This document shows, one piece after another, positions 55,826-64,000 of a stretch of 64,000 nucleotides of DNA. The DNA is taken from positions 1,984,001-2,048,000 of the forward strand of contig NZ_QUBQ01000001.1 of assembly GCF_003388735.1 (NCBI RefSeq), written 5' to 3'. The stretch's first letter is position 1. Each line of letters opens with the position of its first letter. The notes below the pieces were generated by a model. It ran no database searches, had not been told where the DNA came from, and saw only the letters and a list, made by a program, of their open reading frames with translations. The DNA is from Paenibacillus paeoniae. Its GTDB lineage: Bacteria > Bacillota > Bacilli > Paenibacillales > Paenibacillaceae. The position numbers were made by a program, and so were the translations under genes.

Positions 55826-58800
55826 TTAAGCCTGAAGCGAGACAAGCTCGGCGTGCAGCTGCTTTAATTCCTCCAGCTTGCCGCTGTCCGTAAGCGTTGC
55901 TTGCTTACCGTCGGCAAAGGCGGTCATATCTTGCTTCAAGTATCGCCCTGCCTCATCGATCGATGCTTGCCAGACACGCTCGTAATGAACGGTCCAATCA
56001 GCTATAACGTCCTCCATCCAGCGCTGGAGCTCTGGAGCGATTCGTGTCTCCAATTCTTTGCGCAGATGGGTCTTTCCGTCTCCCTCGAAAAACTGGCGAG
56101 GCGACTTGAAACGACTCCACAGCCACTTCGCGTCCATGCCATCCGCTTCCCAGTCCTTTGCCTGCTCGGGAGCCTGCACGCTCTCAGCGGGATAAGGAGC
56201 CGGTGGGTAATCGGCAAGCGATGCGGCCAGTTCTTCGCTGCAGCGGTCATATTGCTTCTTGAGCGCGACATGAAGGGCACGCTCCATTCGAAGCGTTGTC
56301 GCCAGCAGCTCTTGCGATAGCTCGCGTTGCATAAGTCTCTGCAGCTCCAGCCATGATGTCCATACCATGCGGCGCAAATCTCGGCCATCATCCTGCAGTG
56401 ATGCCGGATTGAACGCCAGATGATAGAACTCTCCGAATCGGTATTGAAGTCTTTGGATGACGTAATAAAGCAGTTCGTTAATCTCTTGCTTCAATCCAAG
56501 CGGAATTTCGCTTGCGGCCATCGTATCGATTAGCGCGGCAGATTGTTGGCCCGCTTGGGACAAGCGACGCAGCTCGGCTTCACGTTGCGATGCGTCGCCT
56601 TCGGCCCCCCTTACCCAGCCGCCAACCGTACCAGCGGTACGAGCCAGCTCCTGATAAGCGGATTCCACGGCAAGTCGGCCAAGATCATTCGTTATAAAGG
56701 ACAGAAAAGCGGATTCCAACTTCGGCATCCGCGACTGCTGAAGCACCTGCTCGTCGCGGTCCATCTTGCCGTCAAGCGCTTCGATGCTGGATACCGGGAA
56801 TAATCTCGGGGAACGAATCGCATGCTGCAGCAAATTGCTCTCCACATGCGCCAGTACGCCCTCTAATTCCTCCTCATCTGCAGCCAAATCTGATGCATTG
56901 ACGACAAAAAACATTTTATCCAGCTCGAACTGGTCCTTCACTCGTCCTAGCTGATCGAGAAACTGGCGATCCGCTTGGGAGAAGGCATGATTGTAATAGG
57001 TGACGAACAAAACAGCATCCGCATTTTTAATATAATTGAAGGCCACGCCTGTATGACGCGCATTAACGGAGTCCGCTCCTGGCGTATCGACGAGTACAAT
57101 GCCTTCGGCTGTTAATGTACATTCATAATGGAAGTCAATCTCGCTGACGAAGCAAGAACGGGATTCCTCCGCGACATACCTGGCATACTCCGCGCGATCG
57201 GTCTTCAGCTCTTGCCCTAGCAGCGACTCATGCCGTTCCCAGCCCTGCCGTGCTGCGCGCAGGAAGCTATAATGCGGTCTACCGCCAGCCCCGATAGATT
57301 TCGGCGTCAACTTGTCAATCGCCTTCAAGATAGAAGCCGCATCCGGCATATGAGCTTCGGATGCCTGCTCTCCGAGCAGCGCAAGAGAGTAGCGCAAATC
57401 GGCCAACACGGCTTCCCTGCTCTTCATAACCACGCGCGCTTCACCATGCTCGTATTCCGAGGTTGGCGGCATCAGACGGTTAATAGCCGCAGTCGTCGGA
57501 TTCGGAGACACCGGCAAGACTGCATCGCCGATTAGCGCGTTCGCTAGCGACGACTTGCCAGCGCTGAATGCGCCGAACAGGGCAACAGTAAATCGGCTGC
57601 TCTGCAAGCGTGCAGCCTTCTCCTTCATGGCTAAGGCAGCGGAGCGAAGCGCCGCTTGCGACGAAATAAGATCAGCCGCCTGAATGAGCTTGTCGGCAGC
57701 TTCTCCCTGCTTGGACCGAACCGCTGCCTCTCGCGCTCCCGGCTTCGCTTCACTGCGAGGTCCACTCGTCACTGCCACTTGGCTTGCTGGCAGCTTCTGG
57801 TCAGGATGCAAGGCTCTATCTTTCTTCACGGCTGCAGTACCCGCTGACTGGAGTGCAGTCTCACTGCGACCCAGCTCAGACGCTGCTGGCTTAGGCAGCG
57901 CAGGCGCTGCGATCGGCTCAGGCAGCATCCTGCGCATGCCTGCTGCATCCTGCTCCAGCTTCTGGACTAAGTTCTCCAGCTCATGAATGGCGCTGGCTTG
58001 GCTTTGAACATCCTCCAGACGCGTCTCCGCTGATGCGCGCTCCGCTTCGCTTGACGCAGATGCGCTGGCGGCTAGATCGTCAATAACGGCTAGCGCCCGC
58101 TGGCGGTAGACGCTCTTGATGTCCGCGGCCATGTCCTTGCTGAAGATCATCGTATATTCGTTGCCCATGACTGCTCCGGCTTTCACTCGTCCGGTCAGCC
58201 AATTGCCGTCAGGCGTCCATGACAGCTCTGCCGCCAGACCTGCCTCAAGCTGCTCTTGGCTGTAGCCCGCCGACTCCGCGGCTTTGCGCAGCAATTGCTT
58301 GACATGCCACTCGATTGATGCGCTTATGAGGCTGGACAGCTCCGAACGGAAGGCTTCCAGCCTTCTCTCCTGCTCAGCTGCCGTCTTCGCGCCCGAGAAC
58401 AGCAATCCTGTCTTAAAGCCCGGCTTGCGGCTCTCCAGAAACGAATGGGCCAAGTCGCGCAGCGCGGCCGGCGTGATGTTCGCATTATCCAGCAACGATT
58501 GAAGCTCTTGACGAAGCTTCGTCCGGTACACTTCTTGCTGAGCAACTAAGGTGTCAATCCGCGCTCGAAGCTCCTGCAGCTCATCAGATACGGCTGCCAT
58601 CGCTTCTTCACCGCCAGCTTCTACTATAAGACGCTCGCGCTCAGGCTCCTGACGTTCTTCGCGCCACTTCAGATGAGTCTCCGCCAAGTGTCTCAGCGAA
58701 GCATCCACGCTATAAGCGCACAGCTCCTCGCGCTGCTCGGCCAGCTTGGCGAACAGGTCAATAAGCTTATGCCACTCATGATGAGGATGCTCCGGCTTTC

Positions 58801-59506
58801 TGAGCGACAAATACAAAATCCCCGCTGGCTCCAAATGCCAAGCCTGGAACGCTTCCTCTACGCTATTGCGATAATCGGAGAAGCTAAGCTCTCTGTCGCG
58901 GTGCTTATCAATCTGATTAACTATAAAATATAAGGGCTTGCCCCAATCCTTCAATTCCTTAGCAAATGCAAAGTTAATTTCCGATTGGACATGATTGTAA
59001 TCCATGACATAAAACACGACATCCGCCAAATGAAGCGCAGATTCCGTAGACATACGGTGCGCATCGTCCGTAGAGTCAATGCCCGGCGTGTCAAGAAGCA
59101 CCGTATCGCCACCCAATAATTCACTAGGATAGACAATCGACACGGACGTATATTGCTCACCGTCCACACAATATTGATCGAGCTCGTCAATCGGTACTTC
59201 CGCATGAATTTTATTGCCGTCTTCCGTTACCTTCTCTACTTCCGCATAAGCTCGCTCGCCGCCTCGAATCGAAACGACATTAGCGCTGGTCGGAATCGGA
59301 CTGGAAGGGAGCAACTGAGCTCCGCACAGCCGATTGACGAGCGTTGATTTACCTGCCGAGAAATGTCCGCATAACGCAACAGTAAGCCGACCTTCGGTCA
59401 GCTTACTTGTTAGCTCACGCGCCTGCCGCGCGCGTATATGGTCTCCTGACTCGGTCATTGCGGAGCTTGCGGCCCGAAGTGCCTCTGCTATGCCTTGTAC
59501 CGTCAT
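55826..59506 (-). CDS. Two-headed bacterial dynamin (DynA-like)
   Basis: A 1226-residue fusion of two dynamin modules. GTPase 1 has GHFSAGKSTLVNRL near residue 46, DTPGIDS and NQIDKH; GTPase 2 has GAFSAGKSSLANAL near 660, DTPGADS and NASD. Long helical stalks follow each. B. subtilis DynA has the same tandem layout, sits at the membrane, fuses bilayers and protects against membrane stress and phage. ATG 59506 has GAGG 9 bases upstream and is preferred to 59515. It lies 12-22 bases after a small gene and so is co-transcribed with it. Confidence 0.93.
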   Translation of the reverse strand: MTVQGIAEALRAASSAMTESGDHIRARQARELTSKLTEGRLTVALCGHFSAGKSTLVNRLCGAQLLPSSPIPTSANVVSIRGGERAYAEVEKVTEDGNKIHAEVPIDELDQYCVDGEQYTSVSIVYPSELLGGDTVLLDTPGIDSTDDAHRMSTESALHLADVVFYVMDYNHVQSEINFAFAKELKDWGKPLYFIVNQIDKHRDRELSFSDYRNSVEEAFQAWHLEPAGILYLSLRKPEHPHHEWHKLIDLFAKLAEQREELCAYSVDASLRHLAETHLKWREERQEPERERLIVEAGGEEAMAAVSDELQELRARIDTLVAQQEVYRTKLRQELQSLLDNANITPAALRDLAHSFLESRKPGFKTGLLFSGAKTAAEQERRLEAFRSELSSLISASIEWHVKQLLRKAAESAGYSQEQLEAGLAAELSWTPDGNWLTGRVKAGAVMGNEYTMIFSKDMAADIKSVYRQRALAVIDDLAASASASSEAERASAETRLEDVQSQASAIHELENLVQKLEQDAAGMRRMLPEPIAAPALPKPAASELGRSETALQSAGTAAVKKDRALHPDQKLPASQVAVTSGPRSEAKPGAREAAVRSKQGEAADKLIQAADLISSQAALRSAALAMKEKAARLQSSRFTVALFGAFSAGKSSLANALIGDAVLPVSPNPTTAAINRLMPPTSEYEHGEARVVMKSREAVLADLRYSLALLGEQASEAHMPDAASILKAIDKLTPKSIGAGGRPHYSFLRAARQGWERHESLLGQELKTDRAEYARYVAEESRSCFVSEIDFHYECTLTAEGIVLVDTPGADSVNARHTGVAFNYIKNADAVLFVTYYNHAFSQADRQFLDQLGRVKDQFELDKMFFVVNASDLAADEEELEGVLAHVESNLLQHAIRSPRLFPVSSIEALDGKMDRDEQVLQQSRMPKLESAFLSFITNDLGRLAVESAYQELARTAGTVGGWVRGAEGDASQREAELRRLSQAGQQSAALIDTMAASEIPLGLKQEINELLYYVIQRLQYRFGEFYHLAFNPASLQDDGRDLRRMVWTSWLELQRLMQRELSQELLATTLRMERALHVALKKQYDRCSEELAASLADYPPAPYPAESVQAPEQAKDWEADGMDAKWLWSRFKSPRQFFEGDGKTHLRKELETRIAPELQRWMEDVIADWTVHYERVWQASIDEAGRYLKQDMTAFADGKQATLTDSGKLEELKQLHAELVSLQA

Positions 59507-59527
59507 CACTGTCATCCTCAGAAGAAC

Positions 59528-59803
59528 CTAGACGGCTTCCTCTTCGTCGGCTGGCAGGCAAATTTCGAATACATTGCCATGTTGGAGAATCATAATATTG
59601 CGCTCTCTCTCCTTCATAACAACAACCTCTGGCTTCGTACGCATACGTTCGATATATTGATCAGGCACATCGCCTGAACCGCTTACCGTAATACCATCGA
59701 TAACAATATCTTCATTTTCTTGTGGTGGGGACTCAAGCACTTGCTCGTAAATATCGGAAAAAAGCTCAAAGTTGTTCGTATACACGGAAATGCATTTCAT
59801 CAT
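59528..59803 (-). CDS. Small acidic protein upstream of the dynamin gene
   Basis: A 91-residue acidic protein (IYEQVLESPPQENEDIVIDG, PEVVVMKERERNIMILQHG) with no recognised domain. AAGGATG precedes ATG codons at 59803 and 59800. Close spacing to nth (upstream) and dynamin (downstream) suggests one transcript nth-orf-dynamin. Confidence 0.7.
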   Translation of the reverse strand: MMKCISVYTNNFELFSDIYEQVLESPPQENEDIVIDGITVSGSGDVPDQYIERMRTKPEVVVMKERERNIMILQHGNVFEICLPADEEEAV

Positions 59804-59806
59804 TCA

Positions 59807-60502
59807 TCATCCTTCATTCGCTATTTTGGTTTTTTTACTCCTATTTTTGGTCTTAACCGCTGGCTTCATACGCACTTTTCCTTCTTTGCATATATCCAGC
59901 AACGGACATACGGGACATTGCGGATTTTGCGCCTTGCAGTGATATCGTCCGAAAAAAATGAGACGGTGATGGGTAATCGTCCATTCCTCTTTCGGAACAA
60001 GCTTGTTCAGCTTCTGCTCGACGACAAGAACCGAATCATCAGGCTTGGCAACGGCCAGCCGTTTCGACACACGTTCGACATGCGTATCGACCGCAATAGC
60101 AGGTACACCGAATGCATTGGACATCACGACATTGGCCGTCTTGCGTCCAACACCGGGAAGCTCGGTTAATCCTTCGTGACTGGTGGGAACTTCACCCTCA
60201 TACTTATCGATCAGAATGCGGCACAACTTCTGAATATTGGAAGCTTTGCTTCTGAACAACCCGATTCGGCGAATATCGCCTTCCAGCTCCTCCAGAGGCA
60301 CGCTCAAGTAATCCTCGGGCGTCTTGTACTTCTGGAACAATCCTGCTGTAACCTTGTTGACGGTCTCGTCTGTACATTGAGCCGAGAGCAATACGGCAAT
60401 GGTCAGCTCGAACGGATTGTCATGATGAAGCTCGCAATGCGCGTCCGGGAACATCTCCGCTATTGTATCCAATATGTGACGCATCTTCTGCTTCGCACTC
60501 AT
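59807..60502 (-). CDS. nth: Endonuclease III
   Basis: A 231-residue DNA glycosylase/AP lyase for oxidised pyrimidines. Helix-hairpin-helix LPGVGRKTANVV with the catalytic Lys, then VDTHVERVSKRL with the catalytic Asp. The C-terminal 4Fe-4S ligands C-x6-C-x2-C-x5-C are complete (CKAQNPQCPVCPLLDIC). Start ATG 60502 after GGAGG. A Lys/Arg-rich tail ends the protein. Confidence 0.95.
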   Translation of the reverse strand: MSAKQKMRHILDTIAEMFPDAHCELHHDNPFELTIAVLLSAQCTDETVNKVTAGLFQKYKTPEDYLSVPLEELEGDIRRIGLFRSKASNIQKLCRILIDKYEGEVPTSHEGLTELPGVGRKTANVVMSNAFGVPAIAVDTHVERVSKRLAVAKPDDSVLVVEQKLNKLVPKEEWTITHHRLIFFGRYHCKAQNPQCPVCPLLDICKEGKVRMKPAVKTKNRSKKTKIANEG

Positions 60503-60584
60503 GATATGCCTCCAGTTTAACACTATCGTTCAAAGTGTAACGAAATTTGACACGGCACGCAACTATAAATACGCATTATTCCAT

Positions 60585-60614
60585 AAAAAAACTGCCCCTA
60601 AGGGCAGTTTTTTT
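60585..60614. terminator. Bidirectional intrinsic terminator
   Basis: AAACTGCCC, CTAA, GGGCAGTTT with A/T runs on both sides; can end the SLH transcript on the minus strand. Confidence 0.92.
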
Positions 60615-60664
60615 CACAAAACGTTCCTGCTTTTATAGGAATTATGGCTTAAGCGCCTATTTTC

Positions 60665-62761
60665 CTAGCCGTTGGAAGTTGTTGTGACGCTTTGCAGCTT
60701 CTCTATCATCGAACCAACATAGGTAGCATTAATCTTGTCGCCAGCCTTGAATTGGCTGAACGCGCCTTTTGTACCATCGGCCTTGAAGAGATCAATTGTA
60801 GCCGTAGACAGGTCGAATGCCGCTTCTGTTCCCGTTTTCACTCTCAATTTCTTGTTCACGGAATCTACGGATACAATCTCGTATTGGACATTTTGATGAA
60901 TCTTGATTTGATAGATTTGGAATCGATCATATTCCATATCCAGCGTGATGGTTGAACCTTTCACCAGATCACTCACGTTAGCAGACGGCTTGTCCTTCAA
61001 ATCCACTGAAGATTTAATATAAGGAGCCGTAACGATATCACCGTTGCTAAGTTTGATAGTCACCTGCTGATCGGTTTCATTAACTGTCACAAGCTCGCCT
61101 TCATACTTATCGACAAACTCAAGAATAATAATGTTCGTGTGCGAATAGCTGACAATGATATTTTTGAATTGGTTCATCAGCTTCTCGCCCGCATCACGAG
61201 TCAATGTATCGCCACGATGAACGTATTTGGTTGCATCCGTAATATAAAGCGCTTGTGCGTTTTTGCCATTGGAATCTACGATAGTCAACAATTTGTTGTC
61301 CTGAGCAACGTTAATAATTTGCGCAGCGGAGATTCTGTTCATTTGGCGATTCTGCACTTTAATGGAGACAACTTGCTCGCTCGCATTAATCGTCAGCTCC
61401 ACAACGTCCACCTTCGCGATCAAATCACTGGTCGATGTTTTTGGCAAGCCTTCTATTTGAACCGTTACACTCTTGTCAAGGAATTTGGACACCAGATTTT
61501 TGCCGTCTTGCAGAATCGTAATCGACTCTCTGTCCAGATTCTGCACCATACCGCTAATGGTCGTCGTGTTCGGCGCCAAAGCTGTAGTCAGCTTCAAGGT
61601 ACGCGGCTCTTTACGGAAGTTGTCTTGTACGATTGTTACTTTCGCATCACGTCTGATCGTATCAATGGCCACCGTCTTGCCCTCTGCATCCTCAACAGCT
61701 AAAGATTGATCATAACTGAATAGCTGAGCTTTATTATCAATCCAGACATAGAATGTTTTGTCCGTCGCATTAAAGCGATCGAACGTTCCCGTGATCTGTT
61801 TCGTATGCTGCGTATCGCTCTCAACTTCAACATACAGCGCCTTGCCGTCTTTTCCGATTACCGTTACATCTCCATACTGGAGCAATTGATCCTTTGTAAT
61901 TGGCTTCTCGGAATTGTAATGGAAGTATACCGTATTGGAATCAAGCGAATAATTTGTTTCTTTCCCATCATCATAAACCGTCAATCCTGTGCTCGTGAGC
62001 TCGGACACAACACCCGATTGCTGTCCTGCATAACCAACGGGATAGCTGGATTGCGCTCTGCTGAACAGGGTGGCCAAGCTTGCACGAGTAATGGTTTTGG
62101 CTGGCTCGAAGGTTGTCTCTGTCATTCCTTTGACCAGGCCAAGCTGGAATGCTGCGTTTACATATCCTTTATAACGGTTATTAATGGATGAGGCATCTTG
62201 GAAAGGCGATCCCGCATTTTGCAATTGGCTTGCTACAGCTTGCTGCTTAATCGCCTTTACGATCAATTTTGTAACCCATTCGCGGCTTGCAGGCTTGGAG
62301 CCCCAGGCAATTTCAGTGTCCGCTTTGGCCAGCCCATATTCTTCCTCACGATCCAGCAATCCTTCCGTGAAGGCAAGCTCAATGTACGATTTGAAAAACT
62401 CGCTTACAACAAACGATTGATCAAAAATAATCAATGAGTTGGTAGGCGCTTTGTCAATCAGACCAGCAAAACGCAGGGCCATCAATACCGCTTCTTGTTG
62501 GGATACGCTTTTCTCCGGCTTGAACGTCGCGGTTCCGTCCGCCGTATTTTTATAACCATCAATAATGCCTTGGAAATATAGCTTCGCTATATGTTTTTCG
62601 GCCCAGTGGCCGGCATTCACATCAAGAAACGGCGTTGAAGCCGTAATCGCAGCGGCATGCACAGCGACAGGTGTTGATAAAACGGCAGAACCGCTTCCCG
62701 TTACGAGTGTAAGGGCAAGCGCGCCGGTCATTATTTTTTTCCATGACAATTCGATTGGCAT
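60665..62761 (-). CDS. S-layer-homology (SLH) domain surface protein
   Basis: A 698-residue secreted protein: signal peptide about 1-38, then three SLH repeats (about 42-235): FLDVNAGHWAEKHIAKLYFQGIIDGY, the middle divergent one, and the third ending ITRASLATLFSRAQ. The remaining 450 residues are beta-rich repeats of unknown fold (e.g. TVIGKDGKALYVEVES). SLH domains bind pyruvylated cell-wall polymer. AAAGGAGA before the ATG. Confidence 0.9.
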   Translation of the reverse strand: MPIELSWKKIMTGALALTLVTGSGSAVLSTPVAVHAAAITASTPFLDVNAGHWAEKHIAKLYFQGIIDGYKNTADGTATFKPEKSVSQQEAVLMALRFAGLIDKAPTNSLIIFDQSFVVSEFFKSYIELAFTEGLLDREEEYGLAKADTEIAWGSKPASREWVTKLIVKAIKQQAVASQLQNAGSPFQDASSINNRYKGYVNAAFQLGLVKGMTETTFEPAKTITRASLATLFSRAQSSYPVGYAGQQSGVVSELTSTGLTVYDDGKETNYSLDSNTVYFHYNSEKPITKDQLLQYGDVTVIGKDGKALYVEVESDTQHTKQITGTFDRFNATDKTFYVWIDNKAQLFSYDQSLAVEDAEGKTVAIDTIRRDAKVTIVQDNFRKEPRTLKLTTALAPNTTTISGMVQNLDRESITILQDGKNLVSKFLDKSVTVQIEGLPKTSTSDLIAKVDVVELTINASEQVVSIKVQNRQMNRISAAQIINVAQDNKLLTIVDSNGKNAQALYITDATKYVHRGDTLTRDAGEKLMNQFKNIIVSYSHTNIIILEFVDKYEGELVTVNETDQQVTIKLSNGDIVTAPYIKSSVDLKDKPSANVSDLVKGSTITLDMEYDRFQIYQIKIHQNVQYEIVSVDSVNKKLRVKTGTEAAFDLSTATIDLFKADGTKGAFSQFKAGDKINATYVGSMIEKLQSVTTTSNG

Positions 62762-62809
62762 TGGGTTTGTCTCCTTTATCGATTAAAAGTAATATAAGCT
62801 GCTCAGCGG

Positions 62810-63409
62810 TTAGCGAAGAATGGGATGATCCAGATCGACATGGCCCATTAAACTCTCCACTGCTTCCCCTACGACAAGAATATCAATCCCCTCTACGAAA
62901 GAGAATTGAAACAGGGTGCTCTTGAGCGTTTCGATCATCTGCAGCTCCCCAGGCGCGCCTAATCTGGCTTCGTCCGGAATGTGAATATCGACGGTTACGA
63001 TTCCGTCCTTCACTTCAGCGGACAATATATGTACGTCCCCCCACAGCGAAATACTGCCGTCTCCGGCATCCTTTTGCAGCTCCGCTAGTGTGGACTTGAT
63101 GAGATCAGCTTCACCCGCATTCGGAATCGCCACTTTTCTCTCCAATGTTTTCTCCAGATCGGCATCTGTCGCATAGATCGTAACTTCCCTCTGGTCCACA
63201 GTTGGACTGGAAGGAACCGGAGTGGGCTCATTCCCGCCCTCTTCCGGTTCGTTCGTTGGTCCGTCGCTCGATTCAATAGCTGTAGGGGATGCTCCGACGC
63301 CGCCTTGCGTGTCCACGTTATTCTTCTCTTGAGCACCGCAGCCCGAAAGCGCGGCAATAACAACAAATGAAGCGATCAACACTCGAAAGGCATGTCCGGT
63401 CTTATGCAT
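62810..63409 (-). CDS. GerMN-domain lipoprotein
   Basis: A 199-residue lipoprotein with the lipobox ALSGC near residue 24, a Pro/Glu/Gly-rich linker, and one GerMN domain (about 72-195) with VTIYATDADLEKTLERKV and GIVTVDIHIPD. GerM of B. subtilis has two such domains and serves sporulation and germination; this has one. GGAGG precedes the ATG. Confidence 0.87.
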   Translation of the reverse strand: MHKTGHAFRVLIASFVVIAALSGCGAQEKNNVDTQGGVGASPTAIESSDGPTNEPEEGGNEPTPVPSSPTVDQREVTIYATDADLEKTLERKVAIPNAGEADLIKSTLAELQKDAGDGSISLWGDVHILSAEVKDGIVTVDIHIPDEARLGAPGELQMIETLKSTLFQFSFVEGIDILVVGEAVESLMGHVDLDHPILR

Positions 63410-63427
63410 CAGCCAGAACCTCCGCTC

Positions 63428-64000
63428 TTATTTCAAATCCAAATATGCTTTTATTCCCTTGGCGACTTCCGCACCGAATTTGCTTTGAACGGAATCTGAG
63501 AACAGCGCTTTCGCATCGCCATCATTAGATAAGTATCCAGCTTCGATCAGAACGGCTGGCATCGTCGTCTCCTTGATAACCTTGAATGCCGCTTTCTTCA
63601 CATAGCGGTTGTTCAAGCCGGTGCCTGCAAGTACGTATGGATGAAGAAAATCCGCAAATGCCTTGCTATTATCGCGGTAATAGTAAGTCTCGGAGCCGTT
63701 GACGCTTGTTTTGTCAAAGCTATTGGCATGAATCGAAATAAACAGATCCGCTTTATGATCCTGCGCAAACTTAATCCGATCCGCGAGTTCAATGAACGTA
63801 TCGTCCGAACGTGTCATCAGAACGTTAATACGCTTGTCCTTCTCCAGCTCGGCCTTCAGCTTCAGTGCAGCGTTCAGGTTGAATTCCTTCTCCCAGCGGT
63901 TCATCGACTTGCTGTATGCTCCCGGGTCCTTGGCGCCATGTCCAGCATCAAGCACAACGGTGAACTTCGCTCCATTGTTGCCTGTAGGAGGTGTTGTCAC
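63428..64000 (-). CDS. N-acetylmuramoyl-L-alanine amidase, partial (amidase_3)
   Basis: The last 190 or so residues of a gene that runs off the window at 64000. VVLDAGHGAKDPGA carries the first zinc His, NRWEKEFNLN the Glu ligand, SIHANSF the second His, and VLIEAGYLSN the catalytic Glu. The Thr/Pro-rich start at the edge looks like an inter-domain linker, so a longer N-terminal part is expected. Cuts the amide bond between MurNAc and L-Ala. Confidence 0.93.
   Translation of the reverse strand: MTTPPTGNNGAKFTVVLDAGHGAKDPGAYSKSMNRWEKEFNLNAALKLKAELEKDKRINVLMTRSDDTFIELADRIKFAQDHKADLFISIHANSFDKTSVNGSETYYYRDNSKAFADFLHPYVLAGTGLNNRYVKKAAFKVIKETTMPAVLIEAGYLSNDGDAKALFSDSVQSKFGAEVAKGIKAYLDLK

Overview
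The window reads as chromosome of an endospore-forming Bacillota, most likely Paenibacillus or a close relative. The evidence is the order cotE, mutS, mutL, miaA, hfq (as in Bacillales), spore proteins (CotE, GerMN, a YaaH-like GH18), AGGAGG-type ribosome binding sites, frequent TTG/GTG starts, a 1200-residue two-headed dynamin, an S-layer-homology protein and a stand-alone bacterial nitric oxide synthase. No rRNA, tRNA, CRISPR array or intact mobile element was seen. Functions are assigned from motifs read in the translations; no database search was run.

Layout. 0-14.4 kb (minus strand): YdcF and DUF402 proteins, a cyclophilin lipoprotein, PBP1A, then the tightly overlapping chain mutS-mutL-methyltransferase-miaA-hfq, preceded by a very GC-rich amidoligase-like gene and cotE. 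14.5-20 kb: an aromatic-acid-exporter-like protein, a NitT/TauT-type ABC importer (permease, ATPase, lipoprotein) with a possible attenuator leader, and an M32 carboxypeptidase. 20-22.7 kb: a HesB-like Fe-S protein and beta-carbonic anhydrase (plus), then a second beta-clamp paralogue behind a ribbon-helix-helix gene (minus). 22.7-23.4 kb is a gene-free stretch with four 51-bp tandem repeats between two copies of one hairpin.

23.4-32.7 kb: DUF309, a Gly-rich membrane protein, a YxcD-like protein, a GH18 spore-type hydrolase, a decayed IS-like patch, small oxidoreductase/monooxygenase genes, an ArsR-SRPBCC operon, a TetR-SMR-SMR-VOC operon behind an operator-bearing promoter, and a serine hydrolase. 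32.7-41.5 kb: nitric oxide synthase, a secreted chitin-active LPMO and a Trp-rich secreted peptide, an IsdG-like monooxygenase with a Fur-box promoter, a PAP2 phosphatase, an RNA methyltransferase/pseudouridine synthase pair, CapA, MarR, and a 55-codon gene overlapping the parC tail.

41.5-55.5 kb (minus): parE-parC, an ABC-2 exporter with a GDSL esterase, a LysM-M14 peptidase, purT-yqkE with a leader that can form terminator and antiterminator hairpins, and a heterodimeric ABC exporter. 55.8-64 kb: DynA-type dynamin with a small partner gene and nth, then an SLH protein, a GerMN lipoprotein and an amidase cut by the window edge.

The best leads for new biology are the purT leader, the ribbon-helix-helix/beta-clamp operon, the amidoligase between cotE and mutS, and the repeat island at 22.8-23.3 kb.
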